Origin: Borrelia sp. RT5S | GTDB lineage: Bacteria > Spirochaetota > Spirochaetia > Borreliales > Borreliaceae | Assembly: GCF_021165755.1 (NCBI RefSeq) | Contig: NZ_CP088941.1 | Span: 1 to 44,552, forward strand | Length of the DNA stretch: 44,552 nt | Direction: 5' to 3' | Part shown: piece after piece, positions 1 to 7,547 of the stretch | Numbering within the stretch: the stretch's first letter is position 1 | How the letters are laid out: each line of letters starts with the position of its first letter | Notes under the pieces: generated by a model | What the model was told of the DNA's origin: nothing | Databases searched by the model: none | The model's input: only the letters and a program-made list of their open reading frames with translations | Position numbers and translations under genes: made by a program

Positions 1-24
1 ATTTAGTACAGATGTGTTGACTGG

Positions 25-135
25 TGCTGCACGAAAATATACTCTTGCTACACTAAAACTTACTCTTGTTGCACGAAAATATACAAAAGATGTTTGTTAA
101 GTTTTGAAAAAGTACAATTGATGCACAAAAATATA
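25..135. repeat. Short direct repeats upstream of bdr
   Basis: Three near-identical copies of an approximately 18-base motif (TGYTGCACGAAAATATAC) lie at 25-42, 67-84 and 118-135, with spacings of 42 and about 51 bases. Shorter relatives of the form CTTGTTGCA lie between and after them. They sit in the non-coding leader of the following bdr gene. The role is unknown; repeated protein-binding sites or decayed duplicated leader DNA both fit. Confidence 0.6.
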
Positions 136-225
136 CACTTGTTGCATTTTCCTTGTGTTAAGTATACTTCTACTATTTGATAATAACAAGTACTAATGTT
201 ATAATTATTTTGAGGTCATTTCAAA

Positions 226-610
226 ATGCAAGCACAATCTTTAAATACTGAAGTTCTTACTAGACAACATGTAACTCAAGAAATTATTTATGATGAGTTT
301 GTAAAGTTAGGCATGCAGAAGTTTGTTGCTGATGACTTATCTAAACGGTACTATCACAATGAGCTTACTTATAAGGACTTGGAATATTTAGAAGATAAAT
401 TCGGCTTGTTACTGGAAAAATTTAGAGGACAGATTAAAGCACGAGATTGCTATTGTAAGGACTGAAATTGCTGCTGTTAGAACTGAGTTGAAGAATGATA
501 TTGCTAGTGCTTCAAAGTCAATCAAGTGGATGTTTGGTACTATTATTACATTTATTATTGGTCTTTTCTTAACTTTAATACCAATACTTTATACCCTGCC
601 TAAGGGATAA
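226..610 (+). pseudogene. bdr: Bdr-family protein, frameshifted
   Basis: The first frame (226-465) gives 79 residues with the Bdr N-terminal pattern: FVKLGMQKFVADDL, then KRYYHNELTYKDLEYLEDKF. It then runs into KARDCYCKD and a stop. From about 425 the +1 frame is open to a stop at 608-610. It encodes EDRLKHEIAIVRTEI, a coiled coil, and a hydrophobic C-terminal segment (WMFGTIITFIIGLFLTLIP), exactly what Bdr proteins carry. One missing base near 424-428 (AGAGGAC) explains the break. Bdr proteins are polymorphic Borrelia membrane proteins of unsettled function. This copy is either inactive, or the single base is a sequencing or assembly error. Confidence 0.8.
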
Positions 611-718
611 TTCTTTGATAAAACACTTATTAATGCTATAATTATTTAAGTCACGATCTAGTCTTTAGGACTGCTTTTTTAATAAATGCACTAAAGCAAG
701 AAGTTTTTATAAGAAAAT

Positions 719-750
719 ATAGTCACTTTAATAAGTGGCTATATTTTTTA
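719..750 (+). terminator. Rho-independent terminator after bdr
   Basis: A 10-bp stem (ATAGTCACTT against AAGTGGCTAT, one G-U pair) with loop TAAT is followed by ATTTTTTATTT. It lies about 110 bases after the bdr stop. Confidence 0.65.
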
Positions 751-1105
751 TTTAAATGAAGAAGCAGCAAAAACATGAATGGGTGGTCTTTAGAAAGACC
801 TGCCGCCTCTACTTGAGAAAATATGTGTTATAGAAATTGTATTCTATAGTAAGTAAGTATATCTAAATAATGAGTAAAAACATAAAAGTGCTCATGTTTT
901 TATTTAAATGAAGAAGCAGCAAATCATGTGTGTCAAAAACAAGCTCTGCCGCCCCTAACTGAAAATGCAAAAACTTACTTATTATAAAACTTCTTTATAA
1001 TAAGTAAATATCTAAAGTGAGTAAATATATTTAGTATATATCTAGTAATATATCTCTAAATAATGAATAAAAACATAAAGTGCTCATGTTTTTATTTAAA
1101 AAGGA
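745..1105. repeat. Imperfect tandem repeats in an intergenic region
   Basis: The sequence TTTATTTAAATGAAGAAGCAG occurs near 748 and 900, and a diverged form (TTTATTTAAAAAGGAAGC) near 1090. The second and third copies are preceded by a matching stretch ending in GTGCTCATGTT (about 883 and 1069). Two copies begin very short reading frames starting MKKQQ (24 and about 16 codons) that diverge at once. A hairpin GGTCTTTAGAAAGACC lies at about 785-800. No larger gene is seen between 610 and 1241; the region looks like repeated leader DNA. Confidence 0.5.
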
Positions 1106-1241
1106 AGCACAATATCCATTCTAAGTTAAGATCCCCCTAATACTACTACTCCCTTGGGTACTATTTAATAAAGAGTACAAGCTTAAATGAAAGAGTTACA
1201 TATTTGATGTTGCTACACAAATGAGGTATACTTCCTAATAA

Positions 1242-2012
1242 ATGCTTAATTTATTCTCTAGTTTTAAAACTATTTTTAGAAAAAGAAAAGAGACTGAGTT
1301 TGTTGACATGCCTCTTTTTGTAAATCCTGACCAGTTTATTAAACTGGCTGCGTATTTACTAGAATCAAGTAATACTAAATTTAATCTAATCGGTTTGATG
1401 ATGGCTACTGGTGTTCCTTTTTCTCATATACGACATAAGGTTATGGTTAAGCAAAAGGATAGCAAGACTATTGTTTACAAATCAGATCTTATAGAAGAAG
1501 AGATTACAAGACATACTCTTTGCGATGCTGGTGTTGTCGTTGCTGTTATGCGATCTCTTGTTTATAAGAACACCGATTCTCATATTATTGCTTGGAAGCT
1601 TAATAGGATAATTAAACACTTATTTAACAGCAATATTACTATAAAGACTTTAAGTAAAATATACGATGTTATTCTAATCAAACAATCAGGGTTGCCTGCT
1701 CGTACTCAAGGGTGTGGAATAGAACTAGTTGATATTGATACAATAAACCTTGCAAGTAAAATAGAGTATATAGACTCGTTTAAACCCATACAGATAAACA
1801 AAGCTAACCTATCTCATTATAAGATGAGTGACTCGCGTTTTAAGAAAACCATAGCTCGTTTAGTAGAAGAATTCTTAACAGAGGATGATGGTACTCAGAA
1901 GACAATCCACACACTTAATACCTATCTTAGGATTAAAACAGAAGAGAAAGGCATTAACTACAGATCTACTTATAGACAAAGAAAACACCTCTTATCTCGT
2001 CTTCTGCACTAG
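1242..2012 (+). CDS. Unidentified protein, faint tyrosine-recombinase-like layout
   Basis: This encodes a 256-residue, basic, largely helical protein. I do not recognise it firmly. The stretch LIGLMMATGVPFSHIRH (about 49-65) resembles the box I region of phage-type integrases (LLATGLRxSEL), and IKTLSKIYDVILIKQSG further on sits where the box II HxLRHT motif would be. The catalytic Arg, His and Tyr are not in their standard settings, so an active recombinase is not supported. A degenerate recombinase-like DNA-binding protein or an unrelated helical protein are both possible. It stands alone, with no plus-strand gene following, and its nearest candidate RBS (GAGG) is weakly spaced. Confidence 0.5.
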   Translation: MLNLFSSFKTIFRKRKETEFVDMPLFVNPDQFIKLAAYLLESSNTKFNLIGLMMATGVPFSHIRHKVMVKQKDSKTIVYKSDLIEEEITRHTLCDAGVVVAVMRSLVYKNTDSHIIAWKLNRIIKHLFNSNITIKTLSKIYDVILIKQSGLPARTQGCGIELVDIDTINLASKIEYIDSFKPIQINKANLSHYKMSDSRFKKTIARLVEEFLTEDDGTQKTIHTLNTYLRIKTEEKGINYRSTYRQRKHLLSRLLH

Positions 2013-2020
2013 CCTAAATG

Positions 2021-2125
2021 CTAATCATCTTCATCCTGCATGTTACTCAGACTAAATACATTTAGGATACCAAACCCCACAAAAGCCCCCACTGCAACAG
2101 CAAGCAGTAAATAAATTAGCAACAT
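2021..2125 (-). CDS. Small membrane protein (34 aa)
   Basis: This reading frame encodes 34 residues: a hydrophobic helix (MLLIYLLLAVAVGAFVGFGI) followed by a short acidic tail (MQDEDD). GGAAG lies 5 bases before the ATG. It follows the two-helix membrane protein on the same strand by about 60 bases, so the two could share a transcript. Small single-helix proteins of this type occur in phage lysis modules, but nothing here proves a function. Confidence 0.4.
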   Translation of the reverse strand: MLLIYLLLAVAVGAFVGFGILNVFSLSNMQDEDD

Positions 2126-2186
2126 AACTTCCAAAACATTAATTTCCCTAACCACCATTTAGGGACAAAATCACTAATAGCTTATC

Positions 2187-2525
2187 TTAAAAACTTCCCA
2201 AAGCACCCCTAACCATGAAAAACAGGTATAGCATATACACGTAAGCTAGAACCGCTGTAAGGAAAAGAGAAAGTATTAGAACAATAAGAACTACCCTTAA
2301 GACTTGAAACCTAAATTTAGTTTCCCTAGCTTTAGGGGACCCCTGATTCTTCTTTACTAAGGCCTCAAACTTCCTAAGCCTTCGCTCTAACTCTTCTTTA
2401 ATCTCATCTTGTCTAGCTTGCTTAAGGAAAGACTTTCTTACTAGTAAGAGCATAGGAACTCCAAACAATATAATTACTGGAGTATACACAAGTAATTCAC
2501 CGCCCAGCGTTAATAAAAAGCTCAT
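2187..2525 (-). CDS. Two-helix membrane protein (holin-like architecture)
   Basis: The protein has 112 residues: a hydrophobic segment at about 8-30, a charged coiled coil at about 31-70 (QDEIKEELERRLRKFEALVKK), and a second long hydrophobic segment at about 74-108. I do not recognise the family. Two membrane helices around a coiled coil, in a phage plasmid, fit a holin or a membrane anchor. It lies between two smaller minus-strand frames with hydrophobic stretches and is far from the late operon, which argues against assigning lysis confidently. Confidence 0.6.
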   Translation of the reverse strand: MSFLLTLGGELLVYTPVIILFGVPMLLLVRKSFLKQARQDEIKEELERRLRKFEALVKKNQGSPKARETKFRFQVLRVVLIVLILSLFLTAVLAYVYMLYLFFMVRGALGSF

Positions 2526-2557
2526 GTAACTACCTATTAGAAAGAGCTAGTAGAGAC

Positions 2558-2665
2558 CTAAAGCCCTGCTAGAGCAAGCAACTCCCACTCATACTCCACA
2601 AACCCATACCCGCTCTGCAAGCACATAAACATGCCCAGCATATTCAACCAATTAAACCTTCTCAT
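2558..2665 (-). CDS. Possible small protein (35 aa)
   Basis: This is a 35-codon frame starting MRRFNWLNMLGMFMCLQSG, with GGAG about 9 bases before its ATG. It lies directly upstream of the two-helix membrane protein gene on the same strand. It has no recognisable family. It is listed because strand, spacing and RBS fit a small operon (2665 down to 2021), but it may be chance. Confidence 0.3.
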   Translation of the reverse strand: MRRFNWLNMLGMFMCLQSGYGFVEYEWELLALAGL

Positions 2666-2781
2666 ACAAACACTCCAGTGGCATTGCAACAAAACCGCAC
2701 TGCCTAAAAGATTTATAAAGTAAAGGATACCTCTTAACTTACCAACTTCAATACTTTTGTTAACTATAATTTAATTAGGAC

Positions 2782-2836
2782 TTGTTTTATTTAATTATTA
2801 AGTTATAATTGCAAGGTAAGGATTACTAATCCTTGC
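2782..2836 (+). promoter_or_regulatory. Promoter-like pair and adjacent dyad
   Basis: TTGTTT (2782-2787) and TATAAT (2804-2809) are 16 bases apart. Just downstream is an inverted repeat centred near 2828: GGTAAGGATTA, then C, then TAATCCTTGCC, with one mismatch. A dyad at the expected transcription start looks like an operator or a 5' RNA hairpin. No open reading frame follows, so the transcript would be non-coding. Confidence 0.4.
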
Positions 2837-3199
2837 CTTACCCAATATAGCTATTTTTACGCACGAAGCGGTCGGTTTTTCGTATAGAGCACAAAACCTA
2901 TTGGGGGCGCCAGCTCCCGACCGCCAGCTTAGTGCGTGCGTTAACAACTGCATTTAGGCTTCTCTTTTAAGGCACTCTTACTTTTTTTGCTCTAAAAAAT
3001 TAGGCTATTTTTTGTTTTTACTCACTATTTGGATATAGTTTTCTATATAGACTTAGGTAATTTCGTGTATAACAGACTCGAAATGCTGGAATATATGTTG
3101 TAGATCCTTATGGTCCCTTAGGGACCCTAAAGGGGACTTAACTCTCTTATCTCTCAAACTAATAAATTTCAACTTAGAGATTAAGTCCTCTTTTTTTTT
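2810..3199 (+). ncRNA. Candidate structured non-coding transcript or origin-like region
   Basis: No credible gene lies between 2666 and 3485. The region holds GC-rich complementary blocks unlike its AT-rich surroundings: ACGCAC with CGGTCGG near 2858-2877, answered by CCGACCG and GTGCGT near 2917-2940. It also holds the palindrome GGTCCCTTAGGGACC (about 3112-3126), and it ends in a terminator-like hairpin with a run of nine T at 3190-3198. With the promoter-like pair upstream this suggests a transcript of roughly 390 bases. A replication origin rich in inverted repeats is the main alternative. Confidence 0.35.
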
Positions 3200-3306
3200 A
3201 TTATCTTGTTTAAGTAATATGGAGTTGATAAGGCTGTTTTATGCATTACTGGGTTTTTTGATAAAAATTAGGCTATTTTCGTGTTTTTGCTATTTATTTG
3301 GATATA
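2995..3306. repeat. Direct repeat pair (about 44 bases)
   Basis: AAAAATTAGGCTATTTT followed by a T-rich stretch and ATTTGGATATA occurs at about 2995-3039 and again at 3264-3306, with a few substitutions. One copy lies inside the structured region and one beyond its terminator, which suggests duplication of part of this non-coding DNA. Confidence 0.6.
3132..3199 (+). terminator. Rho-independent terminator
   Basis: GGACTTAA (3134-3141) pairs with TTAAGTCC (3181-3188), with further CTCT/AGAG pairing inside, followed by CTCTTTTTTTTT. It would end plus-strand transcription from the structured region. Confidence 0.6.
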
Positions 3307-3485
3307 CTTACTTCTACATATAATAAACCTATTATACTGAAATCCTTTAGATTTCACATGATGGAATCCATAACCGACTTGGTACTTTGATTTATCTCGA
3401 GGTACTCTTAATTAAAACACTTAACAGCAGTGCACTTGCATTGCTGTTCTCTTATACTTGGCAACTAATAGATTTACCTTAAACC

Positions 3486-3947
3486 TCAAGCCTTCTTAAC
3501 AACACGCCGTAGAAGCACTCTTGTCTTCTTAAGCTTAACAACAGCCTTCTTTACTACAGCCTGTTTTACTGCAGCCTTCTTCTTAAGAGCATCCTGTCGA
3601 GGCGCCCCTAAAAACTCCTCAGCCCTAGCTTTTAAAGTCTCTAAAGACTGCTTATCTTGACAAAAGATATTTAAATTGCCATCTAAGAAATTAATATCAA
3701 GACCATAACTGATGGGGGTTTTAAAGAAAGTACAAGAGATAAACTCGCCATTTGTCCCATCTCTAGTAAAGAGATAAAAATACCTACTACCTTTATCATC
3801 AGTCCTTTCAAAGAAAATCTTTAACCACCTCTGATCTGGATCAGCTTCAATTGAGATTAACTTTTCATAAAGATGTGATCTATAAATCTTCCTATTCCCT
3901 TCAGTAGTAGAAGACCTACCAAAGAAATAAAAAAACCCTGCTTGCAT
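3486..3947 (-). CDS. Plasmid-maintenance-associated protein, DUF226-like (tentative)
   Basis: The protein has 153 residues. The stretch from KIYRSHLYEKL through FYLFTRDGTNGEFISCTFFKTPI resembles, in order and spacing, the DUF226/PF50 family carried beside partition genes on Borrelia plasmids (KIIYHTKIMMDL, then FHLFSL and GIYYGYRKPI). The tail (about 120-153) is a Lys/Val/Ala-rich low-complexity stretch that could bind nucleic acid. It is third in the minus-strand group after the PF57/62-like gene. The match is from memory of the family pattern and is divergent. Confidence 0.5.
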   Translation of the reverse strand: MQAGFFYFFGRSSTTEGNRKIYRSHLYEKLISIEADPDQRWLKIFFERTDDKGSRYFYLFTRDGTNGEFISCTFFKTPISYGLDINFLDGNLNIFCQDKQSLETLKARAEEFLGAPRQDALKKKAAVKQAVVKKAVVKLKKTRVLLRRVVKKA

Positions 3948-4246
3948 ACAAATATTCTCTTTTGTAAAAATTACCTACTCACCTTACTGCAAAGTAAGTC
4001 CCTATACATACCTATTTTCAAACACTTTCCTTAAGCATTACAGAATCCTGTTGATAAGTTTCTAGTTTAACACTAGATACATCTATTAAACCCATACTAT
4101 ATTATACAATATATAGCAATACTAATTAATAGCCATGTGGAGTTACTAGTAAAAAATATTAGATTACGATTTATTTGACAATAATACTTGATAATACTTA
4201 TTATTAAATACTTTTCTTTAAAAATAATACTAGTTATCGGTGAATC

Positions 4247-4873
4247 CTATGAATCTTTTCCCTTTTCTTTTCTCTTAAGAGCAGGCTTTGGTTGTAGTTC
4301 TTCTTCTACTCTTGCATCTACTCTTGCTTCTAAATCAGGAGCTTGTTTCTTCCCTTTCCTAACAGGTGCGGCGCTCCTATCTTGTAGTGGTACAGCTACT
4401 TGCTCTTGTTGTGGTACAGCAAGTGGATCAACGTCCTCTTGTTGCAATGCTGCATGCGGTGCTGCAGGCTGCACATCTACTTGCTGATCTTGTTGTAGTG
4501 CCTCTTGCTGCTGCGGCACTGGTTCTTTGACTGGAGCTGCTTTAACTAGTCTAGCGATAAATATTTCCTTAAAATCCTTATAAAGGGCATCAAGTATGGT
4601 ATTAAACCTGAAACAACTCTTTGTTTCACATAAATATTCATTATCCTGTTTCTTAACTACAATATCACCTCTAGCCTTGCATTTCTTTTCAATCCATTCA
4701 AGCACATAAGCATATATGTAATCCCAATTCATGTCTTGTGCAGTAAGGACTGGAAAATTAGTAATACTAGCATCCTGACTCTTCTCTTGTATGTCACGGC
4801 TCTTGTAAATTTTCCAAAACTTATCTCTTCTAATCCAAGCCTTTACTGCTACGTGTTTAGGTCTAAACCTCAT
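4247..4873 (-). CDS. Unidentified protein in the maintenance operon, Gln/Ala/Pro-rich tail
   Basis: The protein has 208 residues. An N-terminal globular part (1-115) is rich in aromatic and basic residues (KAWIRRDKFWKIYKSRD; WDYIYAYVLEWIEKKCKARG). From about 118 the protein becomes a Gln/Ala/Pro/Val-rich stretch and ends in Lys/Glu. Its ATG overlaps the stop of the upstream PF57/62-like gene by four bases (ATGA), so the two are translationally coupled and probably work together in plasmid replication or partition. I do not recognise a family. Codon-level repetition in the tail suggests repeat expansion. Confidence 0.6.
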   Translation of the reverse strand: MRFRPKHVAVKAWIRRDKFWKIYKSRDIQEKSQDASITNFPVLTAQDMNWDYIYAYVLEWIEKKCKARGDIVVKKQDNEYLCETKSCFRFNTILDALYKDFKEIFIARLVKAAPVKEPVPQQQEALQQDQQVDVQPAAPHAALQQEDVDPLAVPQQEQVAVPLQDRSAAPVRKGKKQAPDLEARVDARVEEELQPKPALKRKEKGKDS

Positions 4874-6477
4874 CTTACCTCCCTTAAAGTGCTGCTTTTA
4901 AAGCCTTTATTTACAAAAATGTTACTTCTTTGATGTGTAATACTCTCTTTTGGTGTTACAAACCCACCACAAGCCCCTCGCGGCGTGTAGTTTTTTTTAA
5001 GTCTATCTAGTATGTTGTAGTAATAAGAATTATTAAGAATTCCTTTATAGCTTAACTTATCACCAAGAGAATTCATATAAAGCCTTACCGTTTTTCTTAA
5101 GTCACTTGAAGCTAGATTTGGAAAACATTTCCTATAAGGACCCCTTTCTAGTGAGTCTATTAATACACTAAATATGATGCTTCTAGTTTCCTTATTAACT
5201 TCTATTGCTTTACCTTCTCGTTTACTCTCACTATTCTTAGCTTTATACTTATCCTTAAACCTTAATTCCCATATTATGTGATAGTCACTAACAACTTCAT
5301 CTTTCCTCTTCATCATCATCCATATTTTCCTCTTGTACCTACTAATAAATTGTTCTTTAAAGTTACTAGCGATATCTTTAATGCTGTATTCCTTCTCATA
5401 CTGTTTAAGTGCTGTCTCTAAGTTAAGCATTGCATTGATGTAGGTTGCTTCATTAATGCAATGCTTACTAATCTCATTCATGTACCTACTGCTTATTTTA
5501 TACTCAACAGCAAGCCTGCTTACTACTCTCCCTCTCTTTACTTGAGTCGTGTTTACTTTTTCTAGTCTTTTTTCTTTATTCACTTCTATAGAATTCTTAC
5601 TATAGTTATTATTAGGTTTCATAGGATCCGATACCCTCCCATGCGAAATTGCTTGCTGCTGCTTAATGCCTTCCTTTTGCTTCTTATCCGATTTATTCGA
5701 TTTAGTTTCCAAACTAGCCTTTAGCTTCCTAGATTTCTTTTCTTTCTTTTCTTTAGCTACTCTCATATTGATCTCTTCAGGTGTTATTACTTCACCAGCT
5801 ACTTCACTTATTACTTCATTAGCTACTTTACCAGCTACTTCACTAATGACTTTACTTACTACTTCATTTAAACTGATTGTACTTTCATCGACATTTATTG
5901 CTTGATCTGTATCGAACGGATTTTGATCAAATTTTACACTAGCAATATGCTCATCAAAATCCCCAATGATAATCTTATCTTTAAGTCCCTCTATGAGCTG
6001 TTTTTCTAAATAAGTATCAATTATTTGTTTGTATTTGCTTGCAAGCTCCATGTTTTGCATATAAAAGGAAGTGCTTCCCTTATCCACACCAAATCGTATA
6101 GTTACTGTTTTAAGTAATCCCATTTGGTTTAAAAGCTTTATGTCGTTTTGTATGGTGCGTTTGCTTACTTTCTTCTGTCCATCTCTTTCTAGTAAGTCCA
6201 TGCATATTAAATAGATATCAGAAGCAGAATATCTTTGATTTAAATGCTTATATTGCTTGTTCTTAGCATTAACTGTCCAGTATATCTTATGAAGCCTATC
6301 GCCTCTATAAGACTTGCGTTTTATGATATCCTGAACCTGAAATACCTTAATCTTGCCACAACTAGCTGCATCCTTGCTCTCATTAAGCTTCATAAGCCTG
6401 TTTAGTAATAAATCTTCACGTTTTTTCTTATTTGGGGTGGGTTTAGTATTGTATTTTTTTCTGTGGTCTGTTATCAT
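4870..6477 (-). CDS. Plasmid replication/maintenance protein, PF57/62-like
   Basis: The protein has 535 residues. The N-terminal region (about 1-145) has the pattern of Borrelia PF57/62 plasmid-maintenance proteins: a Lys-rich start, then YSASDIYLICMDLLERDGQK and VSKRTIQNDIKLLNQMGLLK, a winged-helix-like segment. PF57/62 proteins are the presumed replication initiators of Borrelia plasmids. A Val/Ser/Glu-rich repeated stretch (EVVSKVISEVAGKVANEV, about 204-232) and a Lys-rich linker (about 240-310) make it longer than the usual family length as I recall it. The C-terminal part (about 320-535) is basic and helical. The gene leads a minus-strand operon and is preceded by inverted repeats. Confidence 0.75.
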   Translation of the reverse strand: MITDHRKKYNTKPTPNKKKREDLLLNRLMKLNESKDAASCGKIKVFQVQDIIKRKSYRGDRLHKIYWTVNAKNKQYKHLNQRYSASDIYLICMDLLERDGQKKVSKRTIQNDIKLLNQMGLLKTVTIRFGVDKGSTSFYMQNMELASKYKQIIDTYLEKQLIEGLKDKIIIGDFDEHIASVKFDQNPFDTDQAINVDESTISLNEVVSKVISEVAGKVANEVISEVAGEVITPEEINMRVAKEKKEKKSRKLKASLETKSNKSDKKQKEGIKQQQAISHGRVSDPMKPNNNYSKNSIEVNKEKRLEKVNTTQVKRGRVVSRLAVEYKISSRYMNEISKHCINEATYINAMLNLETALKQYEKEYSIKDIASNFKEQFISRYKRKIWMMMKRKDEVVSDYHIIWELRFKDKYKAKNSESKREGKAIEVNKETRSIIFSVLIDSLERGPYRKCFPNLASSDLRKTVRLYMNSLGDKLSYKGILNNSYYYNILDRLKKNYTPRGACGGFVTPKESITHQRSNIFVNKGFKSSTLREVR

Positions 6478-6490
6478 TTACCTACCTATT

Positions 6491-6532
6491 TGCCCTTCGA
6501 GACGGTTGGGATTTTTATTAGTGTCTCGAGGG
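6491..6532. promoter_or_regulatory. Inverted repeat upstream of the PF57/62-like gene
   Basis: CCCTTCGAGAC (about 6493-6503) and GTCTCGAGGG (about 6522-6531) form a 10-11 bp dyad with one mismatch around a 19-base loop. It begins about 15 bases from the start codon of the PF57/62-like gene. It could be an operator, a 5' leader hairpin or part of an origin; inverted repeats next to this gene family are usual on Borrelia plasmids. Confidence 0.45.
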
Positions 6533-6540
6533 TTTCGTTC

Positions 6541-6574
6541 AGTCTTAGCTATCAACTAAGACTTTATTTTTTTG
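6541..6574 (+). terminator. Terminator-like hairpin
   Basis: A perfect 8-bp stem, AGTCTTAG (6541-6548) with CTAAGACT (6556-6563), is followed by TTATTTTTTTG. It is oriented to stop plus-strand transcription, although no plus-strand gene precedes it. Confidence 0.5.
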
Positions 6575-6773
6575 TTATCTAATTATAAAGGTACGATCTA
6601 ATCTATGCAATACGAAACTATCTTTTTTCCATACCTTACCACTAATTCTAGTAAACGGTTGATTTAATATTTTCATAGACTAAATACTATACCAATCACG
6701 CCAATTTATCAATAAATGCTAGGATAATTTTATTGAATTATTAAAGATTTAATGAAATACTAATAAACATAAA

Positions 6774-6839
6774 TAGCTAGTTAATAAATTTAATTTAATT
6801 ACTTTTAATAAGTTATCAACTAGCTACTTTTCTTTTTTT
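6774..6839 (+). terminator. Terminator-like hairpin
   Basis: TAGCTAGTT (6774-6782) pairs perfectly with AACTAGCTA (6818-6826). A T-rich tract follows (CTTTTCTTTTTTT). Confidence 0.45.
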
Positions 6840-6852
6840 AAAAAATATTAAA

Positions 6853-6883
6853 TTTAGGCAAGCCTAAATATCCTATATAGGAT
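6853..6883. promoter_or_regulatory. Two adjacent perfect palindromes
   Basis: TTTAGGC-AA-GCCTAAA (6853-6868) is followed immediately by ATCCTATATAGGAT (6870-6883), a 14-base perfect palindrome. Two dyads side by side in non-coding DNA suggest binding sites for a dimeric regulator or a partition protein. No function is shown by sequence alone. Confidence 0.5.
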
Positions 6884-6983
6884 CTTAGTTTGATTGCTTG
6901 AGGTTTTAACTCTTATGGTGTAGATTAAATATCTTTTTTTTCTTTATTGTTTTTAGAGATATTGCTTACACCCCTGACTGAAT

Positions 6984-7502
6984 TTACCTCGATATCCTCA
7001 TTATTTGCTTTAGAAATAGCATCGCCTTCTGTTTTTTTGCAGCCAACAACTCCTGCACTTGATTTTTAAGCTCCTGCACTTGATTTTTAAGCTCCTTTAT
7101 TTCCCTATCTCTTTGTGCAAATCTTCTATCTACTTTTTTTTCTACGTTTTTTTCTACGTTTTTTTCTATATTATGCTTAAATAGAGCTAGAGAAAGATCT
7201 GTGTCAGATTTGTCTTGTTTGTCTTGTTTTTGATATTTTTCAATAACTTTATTGACATCTTGTATGATTCCATAGACTTGCATTTGAATTCTTTTTTTAA
7301 CATCATGACGATGAAGGTTATCCACTAAAAGAGGGATTACGTCCTCTGGAAGGTACTCAACGCCTTTAAACACGATAAATGCATTAATCTTACGTGCTTT
7401 AGCGCTTAAATTATGAGGCATAATTTTGTAGTTGTACTCCGATTCAAGTATTTCTGCTGCCTCTTTAGCTTCAAATAATTTAATTTCATCTATAACTTCC
7501 AT
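6984..7502 (-). CDS. Coiled-coil protein with possible DNA-binding head
   Basis: The protein has 172 residues. The N-terminal part (1-60; FEAKEAAEILESEYNYKIMPHNL, then VEYLPEDVIPLL) resembles a MerR/excisionase-type helix-turn-helix arrangement. The rest is charged helix with repeated units, NVEKNVEKKV near 115-130 and a duplicated KNQVQEL near 140-160, indicating an oligomerising coiled coil. It reads away from the late operon, across a control region with repeated motifs. A regulator or partition-type DNA-binding protein is the natural guess but remains inference. The two ELKNQVQ copies are also near-identical in DNA. Confidence 0.6.
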   Translation of the reverse strand: MEVIDEIKLFEAKEAAEILESEYNYKIMPHNLSAKARKINAFIVFKGVEYLPEDVIPLLVDNLHRHDVKKRIQMQVYGIIQDVNKVIEKYQKQDKQDKSDTDLSLALFKHNIEKNVEKNVEKKVDRRFAQRDREIKELKNQVQELKNQVQELLAAKKQKAMLFLKQIMRISR

Positions 7503-7547
7503 AAAAACTCCTGATTATTATACAAAATTCAATATACTTATAAGTAT

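Noticed and set aside
1-60. Linear-plasmid telomere at the left edge
   Set aside because: The AT-rich inverted repeat boxes expected of a Borrelia hairpin telomere are not seen at either edge.
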